A stretch of 64,000 nt of DNA from Oceanospirillum sanctuarii (lineage in GTDB: Bacteria > Pseudomonadota > Gammaproteobacteria > Pseudomonadales > Halomonadaceae), in NCBI RefSeq assembly GCF_002150805.1, contig NZ_MTBA01000013.1, positions 112,715 through 176,714 of the forward strand, in the 5' to 3' direction. This document shows positions 33,043 through 42,187 of this stretch, one piece after another (the stretch's first letter is position 1; each line of letters begins with the position of its first letter). The notes beneath the pieces are model-generated. The model saw nothing but the letters and a program-made list of their open reading frames with translations. It was not told where the DNA came from and made no database searches. Made by a program: the position numbers and the translations under genes.

Positions 33043-33468
33043 TTAAAGATCATCATTCCAAAGGTTATCCAGTTGAAAATCTTGGGTGGTGTAATGCGGG
33101 TCGGTTTTCCAGATTACAGGACAGCCCTCCAGCTGGAAAAAAGCTTTGATCTGAGCCTTAGTTTCAGGGGCTAATAAAACCGGATCACAATAAATTCTGT
33201 GACGATTTCGGCTGATATCGAAAAGTACTCTTCCTCTGGGGAACGCAAAATAATCCTGATCCAAAACACGAAGAGGGAGCTTTGCCCGATACGGTTCTCG
33301 CTCCCAAATAAACCAATGTTCAAACGGAGAGTCGAGTATCATGACTCCACTTTTTGCGTGAGGGGATTCATATTCCCAAAGCCCGAATACCTCACCATCC
33401 CCATTAGTATTGCGAATAAACCAGAAAAGCCCTGTTCGTGAATGAGCCATTCGGCAGCTATCAGTCAT
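33043..33468 (-). CDS. Unknown protein cotranslated with a WYL regulator
   Basis: Protein of 141 residues, not recognised. It is soluble and rich in aromatic residues: GLFWFIRNTNGDGEVFGLWEY near the start, FEHWFIWERE in the middle and an acidic DNLWNDDL end. Its ATG at 33468 overlaps the stop of the WYL gene by eight bases, so the two are translationally coupled and likely act in one process. No catalytic motif is apparent. It could be a structural or inhibitor partner of the regulator, or an effector under its control; the sequence does not decide. Confidence 0.6.
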   Translation of the reverse strand: MTDSCRMAHSRTGLFWFIRNTNGDGEVFGLWEYESPHAKSGVMILDSPFEHWFIWEREPYRAKLPLRVLDQDYFAFPRGRVLFDISRNRHRIYCDPVLLAPETKAQIKAFFQLEGCPVIWKTDPHYTTQDFQLDNLWNDDL

Positions 33469-34459
33469 AAAGCTTAGCGGCCTGATTGAGAGCGCAGGCT
33501 AAGTCATCCCTTAATGACTGCGGTTTAAGAACTTCAACCTGATCCGCAAAGCCCTGCAGCCACCAACGTAAAACTTCTGTAATTTTTAATTGCGCCGACA
33601 GACGAAACCAACCCTCTTTCTCAACATCAGGAGCAATCACCTGATCCACTGACAGCGGAGTTTCTTTAAGATGTAAAACAGCAGCCCGAGTAAAACGGGC
33701 TTCAAATCTGACGATACTAGGATCTTCACCATAATCAGCACATTGCATCTCTGCATATTCGCTCGCGTTAAAACCTTCCATCCGCTTGGCCTTCAACGAC
33801 AGAGATTCAGCACTTCGGATCCTATTGCAGGCAAACTGTCGTATCTCCTCATATCCATCGCAAACAGCAAGCAGATATATCATAGCTCCCCGGCAGATAA
33901 TCCCCTGTGGGTGCAGGCGGTAGCTCATCGTCTCTTCTGGCTCGTCCCGTTTCCAGTAACCAATCTCCAACTGCTCTTCAGTAAGCAGACTTCGATAAAC
34001 GATTCTGAGGAGTTCCAGATCATATTCTGGAGGGAGGAGTCTCTGGCTTGTCTGTATCACAGCCACTTTATCCGTCCAGCGCTCGTAGCCGCCTTGCCCC
34101 GGCTTACGACTATTCTCCATTGAGATTTTCATTAATTTACGAGCTTTTTTATGCAGATCCAGATCCGGCAACAGATATTTAAGATGCTCGCTGGCCAGTA
34201 ACGTCGAGATAACATCAGAAGGTAGTGGAAAGAGCCATTGCGAGTTTACTTCGTAAGTACCGGGCCTTCTGCCCTGCGGCTCTACGACACAATCCACAAA
34301 ATCAGCCAGATTCCCCCTCAGGTCTTTATTCACCAGATCTGCACTGGCGTCAAAACCACTATTGGTTAGTTCATCCGATATTTGTTTCGCTGTCATTGGT
34401 TTTTGCGCTGAGGAGAGTATTCTCAGAACTTTCAGTGATCTGGCGATAGAAACCGACAT
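33461..34459 (-). CDS. WYL-domain transcriptional regulator
   Basis: Protein of 332 residues from ATG 34459, with AGGAG five to six bases upstream; the longer frame to 34576 runs through the divergent promoter. A winged helix occupies residues 1-70 (SLKVLRILSSAQKPMTAKQI, then NKDLRGN). The WYL domain (about 150-235) has YRLHPQGIICRGAMIYLLAVCD and the arginine-rich QFACNRIRS; the WYL tripeptide itself reads IYL. A WCX-like C-terminal domain follows. WYL regulators such as CapW and BrxR control phage-defence genes and respond to nucleic-acid ligands. The divergent nuclease gene makes that role likely here. Confidence 0.88.
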   Translation of the reverse strand: MSVSIARSLKVLRILSSAQKPMTAKQISDELTNSGFDASADLVNKDLRGNLADFVDCVVEPQGRRPGTYEVNSQWLFPLPSDVISTLLASEHLKYLLPDLDLHKKARKLMKISMENSRKPGQGGYERWTDKVAVIQTSQRLLPPEYDLELLRIVYRSLLTEEQLEIGYWKRDEPEETMSYRLHPQGIICRGAMIYLLAVCDGYEEIRQFACNRIRSAESLSLKAKRMEGFNASEYAEMQCADYGEDPSIVRFEARFTRAAVLHLKETPLSVDQVIAPDVEKEGWFRLSAQLKITEVLRWWLQGFADQVEVLKPQSLRDDLACALNQAAKLYD

Positions 34460-34577
34460 AACAACTCCTGTTTTTTCCAATCCGGTTTTTCTGAGATCCC
34501 AGCGGCTTAAAATAAAACCTTTATGCGCCCAAATCGAACGGACAAAAAAAATATTTATTGATTGCGAATCCCGCATT

Positions 34578-34602
34578 TTTATCGATAAATATTATCGGAT
34601 AA
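34578..34602. promoter_or_regulatory. Two palindromic operator-like sites before the nuclease gene
   Basis: TTTATCGATAAA at 34578-34589 is a perfect 12-bp palindrome, and TTATC-G-GATAA at 34592-34602 is a second one with the same half-site and an odd centre. Together they also read as a direct repeat TATCGATAAATA / TATCGGATAAATA. They end ten bases before the nuclease ribosome site, so bound protein would block transcription. The WYL regulator divergently encoded is the natural candidate. Confidence 0.6.
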
Positions 34603-34629
34603 ATAACCCGCCAAGGAGTGTTAATCGGC

Positions 34630-35850
34630 ATGTTTAGCAATGAGTTATTTAATACTTTCAGGTTGCTCAGAGAAAAATATGAGAATAAACCTGAGTACAA
34701 TCTATTCAAAGTACTGCGCAGTGAAAGTGATGAGGTTCGACTTCATTCAAGATTCTTGTGTCACCTGCTTGATCCCAACCAGAATCACGGTTTGGGAACC
34801 AAAACCCTCTATCTATTCCTGAAAACCTTAAATATTGATCTACAGGAATCTGAGCTGACCGGCGCTGAAGTTTATCCCGAGTATCAGAACATCGATATTC
34901 TGATTAAAACCCAGACGGGGAAAGCGATCATAATTGAGAATAAGATCTACGCCCTTGATCAGCCAAAGCAACTATCCCGTTACTATCAGATCATGGAGCA
35001 TGAGGGATTCACTGATGAGAATATGACCATTCTGTATCTATCATTAGATGGACATGAGCCCTCAGAAGACAGCACATCTGAAATCCCAAAAGACTTTCTT
35101 GAAAGCGATAACTACAGCTGTATTTCTTATTCCGTCGAGATTCGCTGCTGGATCCAGTCCTGCATTGAAAAGTCTGCAACAAAACCAGCGTTACGTGAAA
35201 GCCTGATCCAGTATCTGAACCTGATTGAGGAGTTAACCGGTATGACTGAAAGCCAACAACACATCGATGAACTAAAGAGCCTGCTCAATCAAGATAACAA
35301 TATTGCTGAGTTCCAGGCATTACAGCATGCATATACAGAATGCCTGGTGGATTATCAGTTGGATATCTGGAAAAAAATATTAGAAAGGATTCAGTCATCG
35401 CACCCAGATATGAGCGAAAAAATAAACTATGACGGTGACTTTTTGCGCTTTGATGATGCGACTAAAAAAATTATCCAGAAGTTTCACTACAGTAGCAGGA
35501 GCAATAAATGGTATGGGGTTAGTTTCACTTTACCCAAAAGCTCCGCACAAGCACGGGTTGAGATAGAAGAGCACCTCTATTTAGGCATTGCATGCTCTCA
35601 AAGTGAGTATCCAGAAGACTATGCAAAGATCATCAGCATTCGTAATTCAAAATCCATTCCCAGCGAGACGGAAGCGGAATGGTGGCCAATGTATAAATAC
35701 ACAAGCAATGATATCAATTTCGCTGCACCAAGTATTGATGACTTAACCAAGCTATCCGATGAAACTGAGAGAGAAAAACTAGCCTTTTCCATTGCTGATA
35801 AACTCTATGAGATTTGGCTTGCCTTCTCAGAGGAGCTGAAAAAAAGCTAA
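34630..35850 (+). CDS. PD-(D/E)XK nuclease superfamily protein (PDDEXK_4 type)
   Basis: Protein of 406 residues from ATG 34630, 11 bases after AAGGAG; an in-frame GTG at 34618 lies within that site. The nuclease core is in the first 120 residues: an early SRFLCHLLDP, then EVYPEYQNIDILIKT with the metal-binding Asp, and AIIIENKIYALDQPKQLSRYY with the E-x-K pair. This matches the PDDEXK_4 family. The C-terminal 200 residues are unassigned. The gene looks AT-rich compared with flanking genes. It is transcribed away from the WYL regulator and is followed by a hairpin. A phage-defence nuclease is inferred; substrate unknown. Confidence 0.82.
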   Translation: MFSNELFNTFRLLREKYENKPEYNLFKVLRSESDEVRLHSRFLCHLLDPNQNHGLGTKTLYLFLKTLNIDLQESELTGAEVYPEYQNIDILIKTQTGKAIIIENKIYALDQPKQLSRYYQIMEHEGFTDENMTILYLSLDGHEPSEDSTSEIPKDFLESDNYSCISYSVEIRCWIQSCIEKSATKPALRESLIQYLNLIEELTGMTESQQHIDELKSLLNQDNNIAEFQALQHAYTECLVDYQLDIWKKILERIQSSHPDMSEKINYDGDFLRFDDATKKIIQKFHYSSRSNKWYGVSFTLPKSSAQARVEIEEHLYLGIACSQSEYPEDYAKIISIRNSKSIPSETEAEWWPMYKYTSNDINFAAPSIDDLTKLSDETEREKLAFSIADKLYEIWLAFSEELKKS

Positions 35851-35865
35851 GCCCTACAACCCCAA

Positions 35866-35897
35866 AAGGCCATACAAATATTCACCTGTATGGCCTT
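35866..35897 (-). terminator. Hairpin between nuclease gene and 88-aa gene
   Basis: AAGGCCATACA and TGTATGGCCTT form an 11-bp stem with a ten-base loop. On the minus strand it is followed by TTTT, suiting termination of the 88-residue gene; on the plus strand there is no T-run, though it may still end nuclease transcripts. Confidence 0.7.
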
Positions 35898-35925
35898 GCC
35901 ATTAGGACGCAATGGATAGATAGAA

Positions 35926-36192
35926 CTAATCAGCCACCCAACCGGCATCAAGCAAACTATCTACCGTCGAGAAAAGCCCCAGCTCTTCATCCCGTTCACG
36001 GCTTAATACCCGATAAATATCCTGCAGAGCATCAGCCAGCTCTATATATCCGGTATAGCCCCCAATATGCTTCAGCCAAACCTTGTTATCCGGGGACATA
36101 AAATTCTGGGTTTCAAAAAGCGCCTGAGTTGCAATTTTTGCACCGTCGCTCCACTCTTTCGCCTTAAATTTTGCTCCAACACCTTTCATCAT
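35926..36192 (-). CDS. Small hypothetical protein (88 residues)
   Basis: Unrecognised protein of 88 residues. Two adjacent ATG codons (36192, 36189) follow GGAGACGAA, a good ribosome site. The product is soluble, with KFKAKEWSDGAKIATQALFETQ near the start and an acidic helix RERDEELGLFSTVDSLLDAGW at the end. It converges with the nuclease gene. No motif suggests a function; an immunity or regulatory partner is possible but unsupported. Confidence 0.6.
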   Translation of the reverse strand: MMKGVGAKFKAKEWSDGAKIATQALFETQNFMSPDNKVWLKHIGGYTGYIELADALQDIYRVLSRERDEELGLFSTVDSLLDAGWVAD

Positions 36193-36269
36193 TTCGTCTC
36201 CATTAAGATGATCATCCCCACTACTCTAATGGGCTTGTCCTTCCAAATTGAACGTACAAAATTTAAAAC

Positions 36270-37088
36270 TTAATACTGCGCAGATACCCCAAGATAGAAA
36301 CCAGAGAGAGATTCCGAGCGGGTACTGATAGAACGATAGCCCAACTTAACGCCAACAAACTCATGTTTCAGCATAAAAGCGGTATCGTAATCAGATACAC
36401 CACCTGCCCATGCGGGGCGAAATTCAAATCCCCAGAGTGGATCAGGATGAATCAGAATCGGTGTACTCAGATATAGATAGGAATTGGATGAATCGCCCTT
36501 GACCTCCATGGAACCAAGACCGAAATCCACCTCAACGATATCTCCAAGTGACATGCGATAAAGCCCGTAGATCCGGTTCAGATCGAGACTGTCTTTAGGG
36601 TTTGTTTCGGTAAAGGCCGTGTTTTCCAGAACCAGCGCCCATGCGGCATAACCACCCTCAAGTCGGTAGCTGATCGCCGAAACATCAGAGGAGATCGGGT
36701 GATAACTCAGATCCATGCGGGCAAAAGGGATGGTGGCTTCACCTGGCTGACGAAGCATTGAAGCGCCATCAAAAGAGAAGCCATCATCCGGGCCATCAAT
36801 GCGCTCAAAGCTCATCTGGCCACCATAAACAACTACAGCCATCATGATGTCGCCGACAAGCTCCGAGAAAAAACATCCGAAATCAGCATTCATACCATCA
36901 CAGTCAGAACTTTCATCGGAACCAGAGCTACCGGAATTGGATTCAGACTTGGAAGGAATACTTCTCTCAAAATCGTCCAGAGAACCAGCCATAACAATAG
37001 GTGAAAATGGCGCAATCCATAAAAGACTCAGAACGAGCGCCCTGATCAGGACAATTGGCTTTGACATAAAAGATATGGGCTTGGGCAT
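36270..37088 (-). CDS. Putative outer-membrane beta-barrel protein
   Basis: Protein of 272 residues. A signal peptide (hydrophobic RALVLSLLWIAPF, cleavage near VMAGS at about 35) is followed by a Ser/Asp/Glu-rich linker (about 40-62) with paired Cys. A run of alternating amphipathic strands then ends in an aromatic residue (GFYLGVSAQY), as barrel proteins do. ATG 37088 has only a weak ribosome site; an internal ATG at 37067 is possible. It starts 14 bases after the SulP transporter stop, so it may share that transcript. No known family was recognised. Confidence 0.6.
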   Translation of the reverse strand: MPKPISFMSKPIVLIRALVLSLLWIAPFSPIVMAGSLDDFERSIPSKSESNSGSSGSDESSDCDGMNADFGCFFSELVGDIMMAVVVYGGQMSFERIDGPDDGFSFDGASMLRQPGEATIPFARMDLSYHPISSDVSAISYRLEGGYAAWALVLENTAFTETNPKDSLDLNRIYGLYRMSLGDIVEVDFGLGSMEVKGDSSNSYLYLSTPILIHPDPLWGFEFRPAWAGGVSDYDTAFMLKHEFVGVKLGYRSISTRSESLSGFYLGVSAQY

Positions 37089-37102
37089 CGGTCATGAATC
37101 CA

Positions 37103-38740
37103 TCAGTTCGTCGGCTGGCGAAGATTATCCATAGCATTCTTACGGGTTTCAAACCTTTCCACTTCCGGTATCTGATGCAGCACTTTAAGCTTCTGCAGGG
37201 TATAAGCTACCGGATTCTGCAGCCCCACAACACTGACACGGCAGCCCGCCGCCTGACTTTGCGCCAGCAACTCCTCTATCACCATAGCGGTTGATGATCC
37301 TATGAAAGGCACTTCGCTCATATCCAGAATCAGATGTTCATAATTCTGATAGGCCATCAATTTCTGACTCACGCCTTTGGCAGCAGCGAAGCTGATCGGG
37401 CCTCGCAAAACATAGAGCAGCGTTTTACCGCCGGAGCCAGCCAAAAGCCTACGCTCTTCATCGCTTAGTTCCTGTTCTGACTCATGGCCCTGATAGATCT
37501 TCAGGTTTTCCAGCTGTATCTCGGAAAGGCGTTTCACCGTATAGACATTGGCGATAAAAACTCCGACACCCACAGCAGTAATCAGATCGACAAATAAGGT
37601 CAGCCCCAGAACCAGCAACATCAGAAAACTGACAAAGGGCGGGGCGGTATGAATCCGTTTAAGGAAACTCCAGTCGATAATATCCCAGCCGACTTTCAGC
37701 AGAATCCCCGCCAGCACCGCCAAGGGAATATGCTCGGCGGCACTGCCCGCCCCCAATACAGCTATCAGCAATACAAGAGCATGCACCGCACCGGAAACGG
37801 GTGTGGAGCCTCCAGCCCGAATATTAACCACGGTACGCATGGTTGCCCCCGCCCCCGGAAGGCCGCCGAAGAAACCCGCAATTAAGTTGCCAAGCCCCTG
37901 CCCGATCAACTCTTTATCGGATTTGTGCTGCGTTCGGGTCATATTGTCCGCCACCAGAGAGGTCAACAGAGAATCTATAGAGCCCAGCGCTGCGAGCATA
38001 ACCGCTGAAATCAGCATTTCACCGATCAGTTCCGGTGAAAAAACCGGCAGATGCCATTCAGGCAAACCGGAGGGAATTTCACCAATCGTATCCACAGCGA
38101 GTGCTGGAGGCAGGCTTAAAGCCGCTAAAGTGCCCAGTAAGAGCGCCATCAGAGGCGCCGGAATAATCCGCCCCCAGCTTTTGGGCCAGAGGATATTCAG
38201 CAGCAAAGTACCTGCGGCAATAAGCAACGCCGGAAGATGAAGATTCTGAATCTGGTTAGGAAGCTGACTGAGTGCGGTTGCCACGCTTTTGGCGGAATCA
38301 TGGCCAAACACAGGGCCAAGTTCGATGCAGATAATGATGATACCTATCCCGGTCATAAAACCTGAGATCACAGGAAAAGGTACCTGAGTGATGTATTGCC
38401 CTAAGCGTAGGGCACCAAAAAGAATCTGAAAGAGACCACTGAGCATCACCACTGTAAAAGCAATGGCAGGGCCTGTGACGGGATCGAGAGCAACATACTG
38501 GGTATAGACCGCAGCCATAACCACAGTCATAGGACCTGTAGGGCCGGAGACCTGAGAAGGCGTCCCACCAAAAAGCGCGGCAAAAAGGCCGACAAAAATC
38601 GCCCCATAAAGACCCGCTATCGCCCCTGCCCCCGAGGAGACACCAAAAGCCAGCGCTAACGGCAACGCCACCACCGCGGCGGTAATACCGCCGTACAGAT
38701 CTCCTTTCAGGCTTCGTGCATCTAGTTCCGGCAGGGCCAT
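37103..38740 (-). CDS. SulP family inorganic anion transporter with STAS domain
   Basis: Protein of 545 residues. About 12-14 membrane segments in the first 410 residues include the family signature GLYGAIFVGLFAALFGGTPSQVSGPTGPMT near 40-70. A cytoplasmic STAS domain (about 440-535) follows, with LLYVLRGPISFAAAKG and DMSEVPFIGSSTAMVIEELL. SulP proteins carry sulfate, bicarbonate or other anions with protons or sodium; the marine setting makes sodium-bicarbonate transport possible, but residues do not decide. AAAGGACACACT precedes the ATG. A candidate outer-membrane protein is encoded directly downstream. Confidence 0.9.
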   Translation of the reverse strand: MALPELDARSLKGDLYGGITAAVVALPLALAFGVSSGAGAIAGLYGAIFVGLFAALFGGTPSQVSGPTGPMTVVMAAVYTQYVALDPVTGPAIAFTVVMLSGLFQILFGALRLGQYITQVPFPVISGFMTGIGIIIICIELGPVFGHDSAKSVATALSQLPNQIQNLHLPALLIAAGTLLLNILWPKSWGRIIPAPLMALLLGTLAALSLPPALAVDTIGEIPSGLPEWHLPVFSPELIGEMLISAVMLAALGSIDSLLTSLVADNMTRTQHKSDKELIGQGLGNLIAGFFGGLPGAGATMRTVVNIRAGGSTPVSGAVHALVLLIAVLGAGSAAEHIPLAVLAGILLKVGWDIIDWSFLKRIHTAPPFVSFLMLLVLGLTLFVDLITAVGVGVFIANVYTVKRLSEIQLENLKIYQGHESEQELSDEERRLLAGSGGKTLLYVLRGPISFAAAKGVSQKLMAYQNYEHLILDMSEVPFIGSSTAMVIEELLAQSQAAGCRVSVVGLQNPVAYTLQKLKVLHQIPEVERFETRKNAMDNLRQPTN

Positions 38741-39008
38741 AGTGTGTCCTTTATCTGATTGTTTTTGTTGTTATCGCTTTGGCTGCAAACCAGTGTATGC
38801 CCATAGAGACACCCAACCAATAGTGTCTATGGCTAATAAAGCCGGAAAAATCGGTAGCGATTGCGTTTAAAACAGGGAAACTTCTTTAAAAACAAGCCAT
38901 AAGGCACTGCAAACAGAGGAAACAAACCTCTCCCCCCTGTACGCTGGCTTACTGAACGCATACAATTAGCGGCATTTTAAAACATGAATTAAGTCAGAGA
39001 CCGTATCT

Positions 39009-40733
39009 ATGCGCGCCAGTCAAATTCTTATCTCTACACTAAAAGAAACCCCTGCAGATGCAGAAGTGATCAGCCATCAGCTGATGTTACGTGCCGGTAT
39101 GATTCGTCGTCTGGCTTCCGGTCTGTACACCTGGCTGCCGCTGGGTCTGCGTACCCTGCGTAAAGTTGAGCGCATTGTCCGCGAAGAGATGGACAAGGTT
39201 TCTCAGGAAGTTCTGATGCCTGCGGCACAACCTGCTGAGCTGTGGGAAGAGTCCGGTCGCTGGGAACAGTACGGCCCTGAACTTCTGCGCTTCAAAGACC
39301 GTCATCAGCGTGATTTCTGTGTGGGCCCAACCCATGAAGAAGTTATCACCGATATGGCTCGCAAAGAGATCAAAAGCTACAAACAGCTGCCGGCAAACTT
39401 CTATCAGGTACAAACCAAATTCCGTGATGAGATCCGTCCACGCTTCGGTGTGATGCGTTCCCGTGAATTCATCATGAAAGATGCCTACTCCTTCCACAGC
39501 ACTCAGGAATCCCTGCAGGAAACCTACGATGTGATGTATCAGGCGTACTGCAACATCTTCGATCGTCTGGGTCTGAACTACCGTCCGGTACTGGCAGACA
39601 ACGGTTCTATCGGTGGCTCCGGTTCTCACGAATTCCATGTTCTGGCGGACTCCGGTGAAGACGATATCGTATTCAACACCGAAGGTACTTACGCGGCGAA
39701 TATCGAAAAAGCAGAAGCAGTTGCTCCCAAAGCAGAAGCGGATGCACCGACTCAGGAGATGACGCTGGTTGATACGCCAAACGCCAAAACCATCGATGAG
39801 CTGGTAGAACAGTTTGGTCTGGCGATTGAGAAAACCGTTAAAACCCTGATCGTTAAAGCGGATGAAGAAGCAGAAGCTGACTTCGTTGCCCTGATCGTTC
39901 GTGGCGATCACACCCTGAACGAGATCAAGGCGGAAAACCTGCCAATGGTTGCAGCACCTCTGACCTTCGCCACTGACGAAGAGATCAAAGCCGTGATCGG
40001 TGCAGGCCCGGGTTCTCTGGGTCCGATCAACCTGAGCATTCCATGCATCGTTGACCGTGCAGTAGCGGTTGCTTCTGACTTTGGCGCTGGCGCTAACATC
40101 GACGGCAAACACTACTTCGGTATCAACTGGGGTCGTGATGTTGAGCTGCCGCAGGTTGAAGATATCCGTAATGTGGTTGAAGGTGATGCAAGTCCAGATG
40201 GCAAAGGCACTCTGTCTATCAAACGCGGTATCGAAGTGGGCCACATCTTCCAGCTGGGCACAAAATACAGCGAAGCGATGAATGCCACGGTTCTGGGTGA
40301 AAACGGCAAGCCGATCCCTATGATCATGGGTTGCTACGGTATCGGTGTGACCCGTGTGGTGGCGTCTGCTATCGAGCAGAACCACGATGAGAACGGTATC
40401 ATCTGGCCGGAAACTATCGCACCCTTTGATATCGCCATCGTACCGATGAACGCTCACAAATCTGAGATGGTTCAGGAAGCCAGCGAGAAGCTGTACGCTG
40501 ACCTTAAAGCTGCGGGTTATGACGTTCTGCTGGATGATCGTGACAGCCGTCCGGGCTTCAAGTTTGCAGATCTGGAGCTGATCGGTGTACCACACCGTAT
40601 CGTGATTGGTGAGCGCGGCCTGAAAGAAGGTCAGCTGGAATACCGTGGTCGTCGTGACAGCGATAACACCATGATCGATCAGGCGACAGTGATGGAATTC
40701 CTGAAAGACGCGTTCGCGAAAAACGCTCAGTAA
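39009..40733 (+). CDS. proS: Prolyl-tRNA synthetase
   Basis: Protein of 574 residues, the bacterial-type length with an editing insertion (about residues 225-405) between class II motifs. Motif 2 is in [27 protein letters not shown] (near 140-165). Motif 3 is near [17 protein letters not shown] (near 440). The C-terminal anticodon-binding domain starts near 475 (DIAIVPMN) and contains [20 protein letters not shown]. It charges tRNA-Pro and clears Ala-tRNA-Pro by its insertion domain. The ATG follows a GTCAGAGACC site. It is monocistronic with a strong terminator. Confidence 0.98.
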   Translation: MRASQILISTLKETPADAEVISHQLMLRAGMIRRLASGLYTWLPLGLRTLRKVERIVREEMDKVSQEVLMPAAQPAELWEESGRWEQYGPELLRFKDRHQRDFCVGPTHEEVITDMARKEIKSYKQLPANFYQVQTKFRDEIRPRFGVMRSREFIMKDAYSFHSTQESLQETYDVMYQAYCNIFDRLGLNYRPVLADNGSIGGSGSHEFHVLADSGEDDIVFNTEGTYAANIEKAEAVAPKAEADAPTQEMTLVDTPNAKTIDELVEQFGLAIEKTVKTLIVKADEEAEADFVALIVRGDHTLNEIKAENLPMVAAPLTFATDEEIKAVIGAGPGSLGPINLSIPCIVDRAVAVASDFGAGANIDGKHYFGINWGRDVELPQVEDIRNVVEGDASPDGKGTLSIKRGIEVGHIFQLGTKYSEAMNATVLGENGKPIPMIMGCYGIGVTRVVASAIEQNHDENGIIWPETIAPFDIAIVPMNAHKSEMVQEASEKLYADLKAAGYDVLLDDRDSRPGFKFADLELIGVPHRIVIGERGLKEGQLEYRGRRDSDNTMIDQATVMEFLKDAFAKNAQ

Positions 40734-40786
40734 TACCGCCGCCTGAAAAAACCGGTTTACCGCTTCAGATCAGGTAAAACCGGCAT

Positions 40787-40819
40787 AAAAGCCCGCACAG
40801 TAATGTGCGGGCTTTTTTA
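40787..40819 (+). terminator. Rho-independent terminator of proS
   Basis: AAAAGCCCGCAC and GTGCGGGCTTTT form a 12-bp stem with a six-base loop and a T-run. Confidence 0.95.
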
Positions 40820-41007
40820 TTGGGAAAACAACTACTAAGCTGAAAACTAATCCCATCGGATCCTTTCCTAAGGGATGATATTCATTCATTTGTTCAATAT
40901 ACTCATACGCTAATAGATGGTTGAAAAATATATTTTCAACTCCGGTAACGGCAAGCGATTAAAAAGATCAGAAAACGGCTCCCTTCGGTAATGACACAGG
41001 ATTGCGC

Positions 41008-42141
41008 ATGACACAGGGTTACACAGGCTTCATCAATTTTTCAGAACTGGGTCAGGATACTCAGCAGGACGAGTTGAATCAGGCTCTCAGCACACTGAAA
41101 GCATCCGGTGCCAGCCAGATCAGTTGCTGGCTGGCGGAAAAAAATGCCGATCGGATCCCTCTGATTCAGAGTCTGTGCAAAACACAAGGATTGCAACTTG
41201 TTGGTGCTGTTTTCCCTGCTCTGATCTTTGATGGCGCCCTCCGAAACGAAGGCTGCCTGCTTAAAGCCCTGCCAGAGTCCTGCCAAACCACCCTGATCAG
41301 CTGTGAACACCAGACCCCTGAGGCCATTACCGATCAGATTACTCATCTTGAGATCAGCCAAACGGGCAAACAACCGAATCTGTTTCTGGTTTTTGATGCG
41401 CAGCAACCCAACATCAGTGATATTCTCGATCAGCTATACCTGAAGCTACACAACAGTGTTCGTTACAGCGGCAGCAACGCCGGTAGCGAAACCTTCCAGC
41501 CGATGCCCTGCCTGTTCGATCAGGATCAACAAATGGGTTATGGCCTTTGGGCGCTGCTTTACGAGACCGAATTCGATACCGCTCTGGCGCACGGCTATAA
41601 GAATTTTGAGCCAATCACAGCGACCTCCACAACCGGCAACCGCATCCACAGCATCAACTGGCGTAACGCTTTTGAGGTCTATCAGGAAGAGATCGCCAAA
41701 CGCTATCAGCAGAAAGTGACGGCAGACAATTTTTATGACTTTGCCACCCACTTCCCTTTTGGCATTATGCGTATGTCGGGTCAGCCTCTGGTGCGTATTC
41801 CTGTCGCCGTTGAAGAGGATGGAACTCTGGTTTGCGTGGGTGATATACCGGAACACACCGTTATCAGTCTGTTACAGGGCGTTGAAGCCGATGGCACCGA
41901 AACCCTGGATCTGTTAGCGAAACAACTGCAAAAACCGGCGCCGGAGTATCAGGTCTTTTATTGTGCTGGCCGCCGGATGCATCTGGGTGAAGAAACCAAC
42001 CGGGAACTGAAATTACTGACAGAGCACTTCCCGCAAGCCAGCCTGAGCGGGGCTCTCTCACTGGGTGAAATTAGTAACGATGAAGGACAGGGTTATCCCC
42101 TTTTCCACAACGCAGCGATTGTTTGCTGCCCCTGGGTTTAA
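41008..42141 (+). CDS. FIST-domain protein, NosP-like (putative nitric-oxide sensor)
   Basis: Protein of 377 residues from ATG 41008. It has an N-terminal FIST_N region (about 20-210) and a FIST_C region (about 215-370, with YCAGRRMHLGEETNRELKLL and GALSLGEISNDEGQGYP). Proteins of this layout and length encoded before a hybrid kinase are NosP-type hemoproteins that bind nitric oxide and regulate the kinase. Cysteine and histidine residues that could hold heme are present (SCEHQT near 93), but the axial ligand cannot be named from sequence. The kinase gene begins 46 bases downstream. Confidence 0.85.
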   Translation: MTQGYTGFINFSELGQDTQQDELNQALSTLKASGASQISCWLAEKNADRIPLIQSLCKTQGLQLVGAVFPALIFDGALRNEGCLLKALPESCQTTLISCEHQTPEAITDQITHLEISQTGKQPNLFLVFDAQQPNISDILDQLYLKLHNSVRYSGSNAGSETFQPMPCLFDQDQQMGYGLWALLYETEFDTALAHGYKNFEPITATSTTGNRIHSINWRNAFEVYQEEIAKRYQQKVTADNFYDFATHFPFGIMRMSGQPLVRIPVAVEEDGTLVCVGDIPEHTVISLLQGVEADGTETLDLLAKQLQKPAPEYQVFYCAGRRMHLGEETNRELKLLTEHFPQASLSGALSLGEISNDEGQGYPLFHNAAIVCCPWV

Positions 42142-42187
42142 CCCACAGGTCTGAACACCGGACAAACCGGACGTAATGAGGAATTCC

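Noticed and set aside
39087..40595. 502-residue open frame antisense to proS
   Set aside because: It lies wholly within proS on the other strand, has no ribosome site, and its composition mirrors codon use of proS; a shadow frame.
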